Shown piece after piece: positions 1 through 8,995 of a DNA stretch of 64,000 nt. Below the pieces are notes generated by a model. It saw only the letters and a list, made by a program, of their open reading frames with translations, did no database searches and was not told where the DNA came from. The position numbers were made by a program, and so were the translations under genes. Source of the DNA: Acidobacteriaceae bacterium (GTDB lineage Bacteria; Acidobacteriota; Terriglobia; Terriglobales; Acidobacteriaceae); contig JASHTS010000112.1 of NCBI GenBank assembly GCA_030040425.1, forward strand, positions 1 to 64,000. Reading direction: 5' to 3'. Position 1 is the stretch's first letter. Each line of letters starts with the position of its first letter.

Positions 1-257
1 GCGCCGTTCACCAGATAGAGATCCAGGCGGCCATCGTTGTCGTAGTCGAACAAGGCGACGCCCGAACCCATGGTTTCGAGAAGATACTTGCGCGAGCTGT
101 GCGGGGCCTGATGCAGAAAATGAACGCCGACCTGCGCGGTCACATCCTCGAAATCGGCCGGCACGCGATCCGGCGGGGGCGCCGACTGCGCGAAACCCGT
201 TGTCAGAGCGGCGGCAAGCCATGCGGCTATGGCCGTCACCACCAACGAAGCCCGCAT
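1..257 (-). CDS. CRTAC1 / ASPIC-UnbV-type VCBS-repeat protein, N-terminal part (cut by window edge)
   Basis: Only the first 85 codons are present; the gene runs off the left edge. The product starts with a Sec-type signal peptide (hydrophobic run ending TTGFAQS), followed by a segment of the type F-x-D-V-T and then ALFDYDNDGRLDLYLVNG, the first Asp-rich FG-GAP/VCBS repeat of this family. Two complete relatives lie in the window (24708-26669 and 40961-42733), which makes the family call safe. The ATG at 257 is preferred over the adjacent GTG because GAGGAA sits six bases upstream. The family is predicted to be exported and to form a calcium-binding beta-propeller; its biochemical role is not known. 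The regulator at 656 is divergent from it. Confidence 0.85.
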   Translation of the reverse strand, partial: MRASLVVTAIAAWLAAALTTGFAQSAPPPDRVPADFEDVTAQVGVHFLHQAPHSSRKYLLETMGSGVALFDYDNDGRLDLYLVNG

Positions 258-655
258 CACTTCTTCCTCATCTTGAAGTCCATCCTCGGCTCGCGGCCGA
301 GTACCCAGGTCGAAGCGCCTACTCCGCCACAGACGCCGCCGTCGCTATCAACTACGCGCCGCGGGAAAAAGGCGAGGGCCGAGTGGAAACCATTCCGCCT
401 CCAGGTCATGCCTTCCGATTCTCAGACACGAGGCTCAGCCGTGGCGCTTTCTGTTGCGCGTCTCGATTCTCGCCGGTCGCCTTGCCAGTGTATTCCCGGC
501 TATCCGAAAGTTGCCATTAAGGCGCAACGCAACGAAGAGGTTCCCGATGATTAAGCATGGGCAGACAGGGCCGCTTCCGTGCCCGTTACGAGGCTGGGAA
601 TGGGCAGATTTCGGCGGTGCTATAGTAGAAAAGCTGGAGAAAAGACGCGATTCAA
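258..655. other. Divergent intergenic region
   Basis: This 398-base gap separates two divergent genes. It holds the ribosome site of the left gene (GAGGAA just right of 258) and an extended -10 element (618-626) for the right gene. Reading frames crossing it have arginine-rich, low-complexity translations and no recognisable family, so I see no gene here. Confidence 0.5.
618..626 (+). promoter_or_regulatory. Extended -10 element, TGCTATAGT
   Basis: TG-C-TATAGT is an extended -10 hexamer about 30 bases upstream of the start at 656. No good -35 hexamer is visible. The paralogous regulator gene at 26811 has the near-identical TGCTATACT at the same relative place, which supports a real promoter. 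Confidence 0.5.
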
Positions 656-2662
656 ATGTCGAGATCCGGTTCATCTTCGGTTGGCGAGCCGGAAGTGCTG
701 AGCCCCGAGCAGGCCGCGCTGGTACGCAGCCATCTGGACCAGCTCCTGGCGAGCCGTACCTTTGCCGGGAGCAAGCGCACGCAGGATTTTCTCCGCCTCA
801 CGGTCACTCACGCCCTGGAAGGTGAGCTCGATAGCCTGCGCGAGCGCATGATCGGAGCCGAGATGTTCGGCCGCCCGGTCGGCTACGACACGGGCAACGA
901 TTCCGTGGTGCGGGTGCGGGCGAGCGAGGTCCGCAAGAAGCTGGCGCAGTTTTACAGCGAAGCCGGTCCCGGGTCACTAGCTCTGCGGATCGAGCTGCCC
1001 AGCGGCTCGTATGTTCCGCGGTTCCATTTTTCGGAACCGGACGCTCATGGTTTTTCTGAAAGCGGCCCGGCTGCCGCTGACGCGGAATCCCCGGTGCGGG
1101 CGAACGGGAGCCACGCGGCAACGGCCGGAAATGGCCGCGCCACTAAGGCCTTCCCAGCGGCAGGGGTCGAGATTCCGCCGGTTCCCCCGCGCACAACCGG
1201 TATCCGATGGCGGCTTGCTACCGGGATCGCGTTCGCCGTGGTTCTTGCCGCCGCCGGATTTGCTGCCTACCGCCAGTGGTTCGCGGCCACGAACGCGGTC
1301 CACGGAATCCACTCAATTGCGATTCTTCCGCTGAAGAACCTCTCCGGCGATCCGGCCCAGGATTATTTTGCCGACGGCATGACAGAGGAGCTCATCAACA
1401 ACCTCGGACAGGTGTCCACGCTGCGCGTGATGTCGCTCACCTCGTCGATGAGCTACAAGGGCACGACGAAGAATCTCCCTGAGATTGCCAAGGAGCTTTC
1501 CGTCGACGCGGTGGTCGAGGGCGGCATCCTGCGCGAGGGAGACAGCGTGCGCATCAGCGCCCAACTGGTGGACGCGCGCACCGACCGGCCGCTCTGGGCT
1601 CATACCTACGTGCGCAATCTGACGGGCGTTTTCAAGTGGCAGGGGGAAGTGGCGCAGACCATCGCCGACGAGATCAGCATCAAGGTAACTCCGCAGGAGC
1701 AGGCGCGCCTGGCGCAAAGGCATGCGGTCGATCCGGAGGCGCAGGACCTGTTTCTGCGCGGGCTGCTACTGCGCCAGGCCGACGACTGCAAGAGCGCCAT
1801 CGACTATTTCGATCGCGCCATCGATCGCGATCCCGCTTACGCGGAAGCGCATTCGGCGCTGGCCAGTTGTTACGGCAGGCTGGGCGAGTCAGGACGATTG
1901 CCGTACAAGGAAGCCTTCACGCGGCAGAAGGCCGAAGCGCTGCGCGCCATTGAGCTGGACAATTCTCTTTCCGAAGCGCACGCCGAGCTGGCCAACTCCG
2001 CCATGACTCTCGACTGGGACTGGCCGACGGCGGCAGCGGAATTTCATCGCGCGCTGGAGCTCAATCCCAGCTCCGCCACAAGCCACCAGAAGTACGCGTT
2101 CTACCTGGTGCGCACCGGCCATGTGCATGAGGCGCTGGCTGAGGTGGAGCGCAGCGTCGAGCTCGATCCCATTTCAGACAGCACGTTTCATGCGGAGGGC
2201 TTCATCTACTTCTTCTCGCGCCAGTATGACCAGGCCCTGGCCATCGCGCGTACCGTGCGTGACCTCAAGATCGATCTGCCGGACTGGAGCTTTCTGCTCG
2301 GCGATATCTATGCCGAGAAGCACATGTATCCGGAATCGATAGCGGCCTTCCTTAAGTCGGGCGACGGCCCCTATACGCTTGGCCATCTGGGAAACGTCTA
2401 CGCGCGGGCCGGTCAGGCGGAGAAGGCGAGAAAGATTATCGTCCAGTTGCAGCCCTACGTTGCCCGGGATGGCGTGGGCCGCTACGAGATCGCGCTCATC
2501 TACGCAGGGCTCGGCGAAAAAGCCGAGGCCTTCAAGTGGCTCGAAGAGGCGTATCGCAATCACGACGTGGGTCTCGTCTACCTCAAGGTCGATCCCTGTC
2601 TCGATCCGCTGCGCTCCGATCCGCGCTTCGACGATCTTCTGCGCCGCGTCGGCCTCTCCTGA
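656..2662 (+). CDS. Membrane regulator: wHTH-like N-terminus, TolB-like (FlgO-type) domain and TPR repeats
   Basis: A 668-residue protein in three parts. Residues 15-125 are cytoplasmic and contain a conserved block (LRERMIGAEMFGRP ... VVRVRASEVRKKL ... IELPSGSYVPRF) whose helix-then-wing pattern recalls an OmpR/CadC-type winged helix. One membrane helix follows at about 184-205. Residues 219-345 form the TolB-like domain found in CadC/adenylate-cyclase-associated regulators (SIAILPLKNLSGD ... FADGMTEELI). Residues 363-650 are TPR repeats. The layout suggests a membrane-anchored transcription regulator or signalling scaffold that senses through periplasmic TPRs; DNA binding is inference. A paralog lies at 26811-28730. 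The gene sits 100 bases upstream of the glycan-enzyme cluster and may control it. The start has only a distant GGAG (636-639). Confidence 0.8.
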   Translation: MSRSGSSSVGEPEVLSPEQAALVRSHLDQLLASRTFAGSKRTQDFLRLTVTHALEGELDSLRERMIGAEMFGRPVGYDTGNDSVVRVRASEVRKKLAQFYSEAGPGSLALRIELPSGSYVPRFHFSEPDAHGFSESGPAAADAESPVRANGSHAATAGNGRATKAFPAAGVEIPPVPPRTTGIRWRLATGIAFAVVLAAAGFAAYRQWFAATNAVHGIHSIAILPLKNLSGDPAQDYFADGMTEELINNLGQVSTLRVMSLTSSMSYKGTTKNLPEIAKELSVDAVVEGGILREGDSVRISAQLVDARTDRPLWAHTYVRNLTGVFKWQGEVAQTIADEISIKVTPQEQARLAQRHAVDPEAQDLFLRGLLLRQADDCKSAIDYFDRAIDRDPAYAEAHSALASCYGRLGESGRLPYKEAFTRQKAEALRAIELDNSLSEAHAELANSAMTLDWDWPTAAAEFHRALELNPSSATSHQKYAFYLVRTGHVHEALAEVERSVELDPISDSTFHAEGFIYFFSRQYDQALAIARTVRDLKIDLPDWSFLLGDIYAEKHMYPESIAAFLKSGDGPYTLGHLGNVYARAGQAEKARKIIVQLQPYVARDGVGRYEIALIYAGLGEKAEAFKWLEEAYRNHDVGLVYLKVDPCLDPLRSDPRFDDLLRRVGLS

Positions 2663-2762
2663 ACTCGCCCGTCAGCTGAGCGGAAGCAAGGAACCGGCCT
2701 GCTCACTTGACGAGATTTGTCCCATGTGGGGCGGGAGGGATGCAGGGCAATTCAGTTCTCTT

Positions 2763-4640
2763 ATGACCGATCGTTCAAATTCGTTTGTGCGTAACGCTTT
2801 CCTGCTTCTGCTCCTGGCACTCTCTTGCCGCGGTGCAAGCGCCCGCACCGCCGGCGGCCACCCGCCGCACACCTTCACGGTCTCAGGGCATCAGTTTCTG
2901 CTCGATGGCAAGCCGTTTCAGATCATCTCCGGCTCGATGCATTACACGCGCGTGCCGCGCGCCGACTGGCGCGATCGATTTCGCAAAGCGCGCGCGATGG
3001 GCTTGAACACCATCACGACCTACGTTTTCTGGAACGTTCACGAGCCGCGTCCCGGCGTCTTCGACTTCCAGGGCCAGAACGACATTGCCGAATACATTCG
3101 CGAAGCGCAGCAGGCAGGCCTCTTTGTCATTCTTCGTCCTGGCCCCTACGTCTGCGCGGAGTGGGATCTGGGCGGATATCCTTCCTGGCTGCTCAAGGAT
3201 CCGAGCCTAGTGGTGCGCAGCACCGATCCCCGCTATCTGGCGGCGGTGCAAGCCTGGTTTCATCGTCTCGGCCAGGAAATCTCTCCGCTCCTGCTCCAAA
3301 ACGGCGGACCCATCCTCGCCGTGCAGGTTGAAAACGAATATGGCTCTTTTGGCGACGACCACGCCTACATGGAAACCGTGAAGCAGGACCTGCTGCAGAA
3401 CGGCATGGACGCGCCGGTGCTCTATACCGCCGACGGACCCGAGGAACTGCCGAGCGGGTCCCTTCCTGAACTCCCCGCCGTCATCAACTTCGGCCCGGGT
3501 GACGGAGAGCAGGGTTTTGCCACGCTCGAGCGGCTGCGTCCGGACGGCATCCGCATGACCGGCGAATATTGGGATGGCTGGTTCGATCACTGGGGTGAGC
3601 GCCATCATGTGACCAACGGCGAAAGCGAAGCCGCCGAGCTCGCCTGGATGCTGAAGCAGGGCGATTCTGTCAACCTCTACATGTTCGAAGGGGGAACCAG
3701 TTTCGGCTGGATGAACGGCGCCAACAGCAACGGCGCCAACTACGAGCCCGACACCACCAGCTACGACTACGACGCTCCCCTCGACGAGCGAGGACAGCCG
3801 CGCGAAAAATACTTTCTCTTCCGCGATGCGATCCAGAAAGCCACGGGCGTTACGCCGCCGCCCGTGCCGCCCGTCTCCGCCGCGGGCACATTTCCCATCA
3901 GCCCGGGCTTCGAGTCAGCCTCACTCTGGCGCAACCTGCCCGTCCCGGTGCACAGCGACAAGCTCCTCGCCATGGAGGATCTCGATCAGTCCTACGGTTA
4001 CATCCTGTACCGCACCGGCCTGGATGCAGGGGACGGCGGCACGCTGGTTGTCGACGGCCTGCACGATTACGCTCAGGTCTATGTGAACCAGGAGCTGGTG
4101 GGCACGCTCGATCGGCGCCTGGACCAGAGCCGCCTCGAAATCCCCGTGCAGAAAACCGCGAGCACGCTTGACATCCTGGTGGAAAACACCGGCCGCGTGA
4201 ACTTTACGAAGGTGATTCGCACCGAGCGCAAAGGCATCGTCGGCAGCGTGACCATCGGCGGAATGACGCCTCCCGCCTGGGAGATCTATTCGCTCCCCAT
4301 GAACCGGCTTTCCTCACTCCGCTTCCTGCCCGAAGCCTGCAGCGGTCCTTGTTTTTTTCGCACGCAGATGAAGGTTCGCCGCCCCGCGGACACCTGGATC
4401 GACACACAGGCTCTGCACAAGGGCGAACTCTGGATCAACGACCGGCCGCTGGGCCGCTTCTGGTCGATTGGTCCGCAGTTCTCGCTATACACGCCCGCGC
4501 CCTGGCTGCACCGCGGCAACAACGTCGTAACCTTTTTTGACCTTACCGGCGACACTCAGGACCGGCTGCAGACCGTCTCCAACCCGATCTTCCAGGCAAC
4601 TCGCGACTCAGCCCTCATGATCCTCAAGAAAGATAAATAA
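2763..4640 (+). CDS. Secreted beta-galactosidase, GH35
   Basis: This enzyme should release terminal beta-linked galactose from glycans outside the cytoplasm. The 625-residue product has a Sec signal peptide (hydrophobic 12-22, likely cut near ASA-RT). It then shows the GH35 TIM-barrel signature: SGSMHYTR, NTITTYVFWNVHEP and RPGPYVCAEWDLGGYPSWLL. The proton donor is Glu192 in VENEYGSFG and the nucleophile is Glu268 in MTGEYWDGWFDHWG, matching the known family pattern. Jelly-roll domains fill the C-terminal half. The frame is open upstream to 2379 over the regulator gene, but that part has no signal peptide or homology; ATG 2763 gives the best signal peptide although its ribosome site is poor (ATG 2724 is an alternative). 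It is the first enzyme of the plus-strand glycan cluster. Confidence 0.93.
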   Translation: MTDRSNSFVRNAFLLLLLALSCRGASARTAGGHPPHTFTVSGHQFLLDGKPFQIISGSMHYTRVPRADWRDRFRKARAMGLNTITTYVFWNVHEPRPGVFDFQGQNDIAEYIREAQQAGLFVILRPGPYVCAEWDLGGYPSWLLKDPSLVVRSTDPRYLAAVQAWFHRLGQEISPLLLQNGGPILAVQVENEYGSFGDDHAYMETVKQDLLQNGMDAPVLYTADGPEELPSGSLPELPAVINFGPGDGEQGFATLERLRPDGIRMTGEYWDGWFDHWGERHHVTNGESEAAELAWMLKQGDSVNLYMFEGGTSFGWMNGANSNGANYEPDTTSYDYDAPLDERGQPREKYFLFRDAIQKATGVTPPPVPPVSAAGTFPISPGFESASLWRNLPVPVHSDKLLAMEDLDQSYGYILYRTGLDAGDGGTLVVDGLHDYAQVYVNQELVGTLDRRLDQSRLEIPVQKTASTLDILVENTGRVNFTKVIRTERKGIVGSVTIGGMTPPAWEIYSLPMNRLSSLRFLPEACSGPCFFRTQMKVRRPADTWIDTQALHKGELWINDRPLGRFWSIGPQFSLYTPAPWLHRGNNVVTFFDLTGDTQDRLQTVSNPIFQATRDSALMILKKDK

Positions 4641-4651
4641 TGCCGGCCAGC

Positions 4652-4682
4652 TTGACAGTGCGGCGCGGCGCGCAAGGATAAT
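4652..4682 (+). promoter_or_regulatory. Possible promoter TTGACA-N19-GATAAT
   Basis: A perfect -35 hexamer (4652-4657) lies 19 bases before GATAAT (4677-4682), right at the start of the GH30-like gene. The spacer is longer than ideal. If used, the transcript would begin at or next to the ATG at 4690 and be nearly leaderless. It could give the rest of the cluster a second promoter. Confidence 0.3.
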
Positions 4683-4689
4683 CGAGGCC

Positions 4690-6594
4690 ATGCGATGGAT
4701 GGGCTTTTGCGCAGCTTTGTGTGCGGCCTGGTGGGCGGCGAGCGTCTGCGCGCAGCAGGCGGTGCCGTTACCCGCGGCGCCCGCTTCGTCTGCGCCGGCG
4801 GAAGACAGTTTTCGCTTTGTCTCCGATGGGCCGAAGGGGCCAGGATGGTCGCGACGGGACGAGATCGCGCGCAAATACTTCCACGAAAATCTGCCTGCGC
4901 TGTTCGAGCGGACGCTGGTTCTCGACGGCGATCTGCCGGAACGCACCGGGCTGCGCTGGATCTTTACCGGTCCGCACGCCGGATTCACGGTGGAGCTGAC
5001 CTCAAGCAAAGTGAGCCTGACCGAACGGTATTACGACTCGATGGGACTGTACGAGGGACAAGGAAACTATCCCGACAAAACCGTGCGTGACGTGGAGCGG
5101 CAATATACAGGGCAGGCGCGCACGCTGACCGTGATTGCCGATGCGCACCTGGCCGTGCGGGTGCTGGTGAATGGAACGCAGATTCTTGAAGCCCCGCTGC
5201 TCTTTGACGTGACGCGGCACCAGTTGCAATATGCGGCGCCGCGCACGGCGCACGATGTGATTGCGGGCGTGCTGCTCAAGCCGGATGTGAAGATGGCGGA
5301 GGTCGTAATCGATGCGGACAGGACGTACCAGACGATGCTCGGATTTGGCGGCAGCCCCAGCATCCCGGCTTACGCGGAGTTGAGCGACGAAGGCAAGCGC
5401 GCTTACTGGGCGCTGTTGAAGAAGTACAACCTCCTGATCTCGCGTGAGTATCCGATGGGCACCGAGCTCAAGCCCGATCTGAGCAATCTGGATGACCTGA
5501 ACGATGCAACGCCCCATTACTACGGCGACAATTTTCCCAACAGCGAGGTGTCGAGCTTCGATTACAACAGGCACATCGAGAAGATGGGCGGCAGCGTGAT
5601 TTACGAACTGTGGGCGCTGCCCAAGTGGGCGACGGAGCCGTATACGGGGGCGCCGGCAGCGGATGGAGGAAGTGGGCCGGCGCGGGAAGTTGCGAATCCG
5701 GAGGAGTACGCGCGCATCGTCGTGGAGTATTGCCGCAAGGAGCAGGCTGCGACCGGGGCGGCACCACTGATTGTGGGACTGGAGAACGAAGTGGACCAGC
5801 CGCCGGCGATCTTCGACGCGATGGCGACCACGCTGCGGCGAGAGCTGGACAAGGCGGGATTCATCCACACCGCGATTCACATGGCCGACGCAAGCTTCAT
5901 GTACAAGGGCATCGTGCGGACAAAGGATTTCCGGAAAGATGCGGCAGCGTGGCAGGCCATCGACTACGCGGCGACGCATGAATACGACTTTCAGGAGTTC
6001 ATGGCCAATCCCGATTTGTACGATGCGCGCATGAAGGCGATGCACGAGGCCGCGGCCGGCAAGCCGTTTTTGGCCACGGAAATCTGCGTGAACGATCCGC
6101 ATTACCAGGAACCCTCTTACCGGATTGCGCTCGCAGTGGCGCAGCTTTACCACAAGAATTTGACCGAGCTGGACGCCGTGGGGCTGCTCTACTGCTGGAC
6201 GCTGCTGGATGTGGAACAGCCCACCTTTGCGGGCTCGCGTGCGCTGCTGGCGCCGGAGCGGACACGAGGATGGATTCCGGAGCCCACGAGCTTTGAGCTG
6301 CGCGTGCTGGGCGCGTACAGCCGGCACATTCGCAAGGGCATGAAGCGCGTAAGCGCCGTGAGCAGCGATGGAGACCTGCTGACAACCGCCTTTGCCGATG
6401 AAAAAGAGGAGACGCTGGTGATGGTGAATCGCGCAACAACGGCGCGGCGCGTGACCGTGCGGGGTGCCCGTTCGCCGTGGATGGAGATGGAGCGCACGGG
6501 TCTCGAGGAAGAGAATGAAGTTTCCGCCGCGCCCGATGAGGTGATCGTGCAGCCGGGGCAGATCGTGGTGCTTTCTACCATGAAAGCGCAGTAG
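4690..6594 (+). CDS. Secreted clan GH-A glycoside hydrolase, GH30-like
   Basis: The 634-residue product has a signal peptide (cut near VCA-QQ), an N-terminal beta-rich region (about 40-200) and a TIM barrel starting at MLGFGGSPSIPAY (about 216), which resembles the GH30 GFGGA start. The likely acid/base is Glu367 in GLENEVDQ and the likely nucleophile Glu464 in FLATEICVND, both placed as in clan GH-A retaining enzymes. A short C-terminal beta domain ends the protein. GH30 includes beta-glucosidases, xylanases, beta-1,6-galactanases and fucosidases. With galactosidase, glucuronidase and fucosidase-type neighbours, an endo- or exo-beta-1,6-galactanase role is attractive but inferred. The distance from textbook GH30 means a new subfamily is possible. 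The gene begins 49 bases after GH35. Confidence 0.75.
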   Translation: MRWMGFCAALCAAWWAASVCAQQAVPLPAAPASSAPAEDSFRFVSDGPKGPGWSRRDEIARKYFHENLPALFERTLVLDGDLPERTGLRWIFTGPHAGFTVELTSSKVSLTERYYDSMGLYEGQGNYPDKTVRDVERQYTGQARTLTVIADAHLAVRVLVNGTQILEAPLLFDVTRHQLQYAAPRTAHDVIAGVLLKPDVKMAEVVIDADRTYQTMLGFGGSPSIPAYAELSDEGKRAYWALLKKYNLLISREYPMGTELKPDLSNLDDLNDATPHYYGDNFPNSEVSSFDYNRHIEKMGGSVIYELWALPKWATEPYTGAPAADGGSGPAREVANPEEYARIVVEYCRKEQAATGAAPLIVGLENEVDQPPAIFDAMATTLRRELDKAGFIHTAIHMADASFMYKGIVRTKDFRKDAAAWQAIDYAATHEYDFQEFMANPDLYDARMKAMHEAAAGKPFLATEICVNDPHYQEPSYRIALAVAQLYHKNLTELDAVGLLYCWTLLDVEQPTFAGSRALLAPERTRGWIPEPTSFELRVLGAYSRHIRKGMKRVSAVSSDGDLLTTAFADEKEETLVMVNRATTARRVTVRGARSPWMEMERTGLEEENEVSAAPDEVIVQPGQIVVLSTMKAQ

Positions 6595-6664
6595 GGTCCA
6601 CATGGCGGAATGTGCGCCAGCACGGAATGCAGCGCGCGGCGCCGGATAAACTTATCTTGACGCG

Positions 6665-8995
6665 ATGAATGCCGGAACGAAATCGAAGTGGATTGCGAAG
6701 GCGCGGCGCCTTGCCGCCGTAACGGGCGCGCTGGCCATCTTTTCTTCAGGACTCGCTGCGCAGGTTCTCATCGACCATCGCTACGCAAACACCGACGCGC
6801 AGAGCCTCATCGGCCTGCCGATGGGCAGCCACAAGACGATTGTGGACAAGATGGGGAACCTGAAGTGGTCGCAGTGGAGCCTGAAGCGCAGGCCGCTGGA
6901 CTCGCCGATCGGTTTCAGCAGCCAGATGGACGGCGAATTGGCGATCGAGGCGTTTGCAGGCGCGCAGCCGCTCGAGATGACGGACCAGGAGCTCTACCGC
7001 GGGCGCTATCCGTTCGTGGATTCGACGCTGCACGGCGCTGACCTCACGCTGGAAGAGCTTGCCTTTGCAGTGGATCCGGATGCGAAGCCGGGCGAGTTGC
7101 CGGACAGGAACTCCGGCGCGCGCGGGATGGACGTGGTGCGGCTCACGCTTCGCAATGAGGGCAACGCCGCGGCCGATGCGGTGATCAAGCTGAGCGGACG
7201 GGAGCGCAACCTGCCCGGGCACGTGCAGGGGCAGGCGCTGATTACGCGCGGCGGCGAAGATGTGGCGCTGATTCTCGATGCCGGAGGCGCGACTCTCACG
7301 CAGGAGAGCGACGGGCTCGCGCTGGTGCTGCACGCTGCCGTTCCGGCGCATGGTGAGAAGACGCTGTGGTTGGAACTGCCGTACGAGTGGCCTGCCAAGC
7401 GGAATGCGGCGCTCGCGCACGCAACCGGTGATGCGCTGCTGCAGATGGCTGTGGCCGAATGGGACGGCCTGTGGGCAGGCGCAACGCAGATTGATTTTCC
7501 GCAGCGGGAACTGAGCGATTTTTACTATTCATCGCTCGCGTATGTGCTGATTCTCACCGAATACGACGGGCACGGCGATCTCTGGACGCTGGATGGGCCG
7601 GCGGTGTACCGGCAGTACTGGGGCCGCGGGGAGTACTTTCAGGCGCGGGCTCTCGAAGCGGGAGGATTTCTTGAGCCCGCACGCGAGAGCGTGGAGCACG
7701 CGCTGCACATCATCAATGACGACGGCGAGTGGGATGGTCCGCCGGTGAGCGGCTGGCCCGCGTGGGACAATGCGGGCGGCAACGCGGGCGCGGTTTGGGA
7801 ATATTACCAGTTCTCGCGCAACAGGGAGTGGCTGGCGCGCGCGTATCCATCGCTTCTGCGGGCGTCACAGTGGATTGCGGAGCATCGTGAAGAGACGATG
7901 GTGGAAGGCTATGCGGATGTTCCGCCGGGAGCGCAGCCGATCGAGCGCATGATTCCATCGCATTGCAGGCCGGAGCCGAATCCGCCGCTCGCACCCGGCG
8001 AGAAGCCCTACTGGTTCGGGCTGCTGCCGTGGAGCTACGGCGACTCAGGACTGCCGGAGGGGCACTCGTTTGCGCACAATTTCATGGCGGCTTATGCCGA
8101 ACAGGTGACGGCCGAGGCTGCCCGCGCACTGGGTCACGCAGACGATGCGGCGAAGCTGGACCAGGAGTTTACCGACTATGCGGCTGCGATCCGCGAGAGC
8201 GTGAAGCGCGCGGTAACGCTGGAGCATGAAGATCCGCCGTATCTGCCGGCGATGCCAACGTATCCGCAGGCTGCGTACTCGCAGACGTTTCTCGCCATCT
8301 ATCCGACGGGATTGTATGCGCCGAACGATCCGCTGGTGAGCGGACTGATTGCGCACATGGAGCGCGGAGAAAAGCAGGGGCTGCCCACGAACGTGGCCTG
8401 GGCCGGGCCGGCCGGCGTGTGGCCGGGCGAAGCCATGAACATCGCAGAGACCTACCTGCTGCGCGGCGAAAGAGAAAAGGCCGCAGCGATGCTGGCGGCG
8501 GCGCTGAATCACAGCTACACGACCAAGGTGTGGAAAGAAGAGATCCTGGTGGACGTGACGCAGCCGCGCGCCTGCGACACGCCGCACTCGAAACGCGCCG
8601 ATATGGAAGGCACGGGCGACATGCCGGAGGCGTGGGCGAACGCGAACCTGGTGCTGCTGCTGCGCGACATGCTGCTGAACGAGCGCGCGGGCAAGCTGCA
8701 TTTGCTCGCGGGATTGCCGGAGAGCTGGGTTCCGGAGGGCAAGAAAGTCGAGCTCAGAAATGCGCCGGTTTCGACAAGCGGCGAGGTGAGCCTGCGCGTA
8801 GAGCATTTCCGCGCCAAGGTGTGGCGCATCACGGTCGACCCGCACGGTGCGACGCGCGAGTTCGTCTTTCATCTGCCCATGAATCCCGACGCGGTGAGCT
8901 CGATCCGCATGGATGGCAAGCCGATGCGCGTGGCGGCGGAGATTCCCTTTTCTACGGCCGGGAGAGCGAGCGTTCTCGAGGTCGATCTCAAATGA
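6665..8995 (+). CDS. Secreted six-hairpin (alpha/alpha)6-barrel glycoside hydrolase, family not assigned
   Basis: The 776-residue product has a signal peptide (ALAIFSSGLAAQ). An N-terminal beta-sandwich is followed by an alpha-helical catalytic region of the six-hairpin glycosidase type: DLWTLDGPAVYRQYWGRGEYFQARALE, WDGPPVSGWPAWDNAGGNAGAVWEYYQFSRN and MEGTGDMPEAWANANLVLLLRDMLL. It ends in a small beta domain like that of GH78, GH95 and GH106-type enzymes. Acidic residues in the DGPA and EWDGPPVSG segments are candidate catalysts, but I cannot choose between them. The substrate is unknown; alpha-rhamnosidase, fucosidase or glucuronyl hydrolase activity would fit the cluster. Its stop overlaps the next start (ATGA at 8992-8995), so the two are probably translationally coupled. 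Confidence 0.7.
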   Translation: MNAGTKSKWIAKARRLAAVTGALAIFSSGLAAQVLIDHRYANTDAQSLIGLPMGSHKTIVDKMGNLKWSQWSLKRRPLDSPIGFSSQMDGELAIEAFAGAQPLEMTDQELYRGRYPFVDSTLHGADLTLEELAFAVDPDAKPGELPDRNSGARGMDVVRLTLRNEGNAAADAVIKLSGRERNLPGHVQGQALITRGGEDVALILDAGGATLTQESDGLALVLHAAVPAHGEKTLWLELPYEWPAKRNAALAHATGDALLQMAVAEWDGLWAGATQIDFPQRELSDFYYSSLAYVLILTEYDGHGDLWTLDGPAVYRQYWGRGEYFQARALEAGGFLEPARESVEHALHIINDDGEWDGPPVSGWPAWDNAGGNAGAVWEYYQFSRNREWLARAYPSLLRASQWIAEHREETMVEGYADVPPGAQPIERMIPSHCRPEPNPPLAPGEKPYWFGLLPWSYGDSGLPEGHSFAHNFMAAYAEQVTAEAARALGHADDAAKLDQEFTDYAAAIRESVKRAVTLEHEDPPYLPAMPTYPQAAYSQTFLAIYPTGLYAPNDPLVSGLIAHMERGEKQGLPTNVAWAGPAGVWPGEAMNIAETYLLRGEREKAAAMLAAALNHSYTTKVWKEEILVDVTQPRACDTPHSKRADMEGTGDMPEAWANANLVLLLRDMLLNERAGKLHLLAGLPESWVPEGKKVELRNAPVSTSGEVSLRVEHFRAKVWRITVDPHGATREFVFHLPMNPDAVSSIRMDGKPMRVAAEIPFSTAGRASVLEVDLK

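Noticed and set aside
2379..2762. N-terminal extension of the GH35 frame
   Set aside because: It lies mostly within the preceding regulator gene and would bury the signal peptide.
5002..6603. Antisense open frame of 533 codons over the GH30-like gene
   Set aside because: No recognisable protein and fully covered by a well-supported gene.
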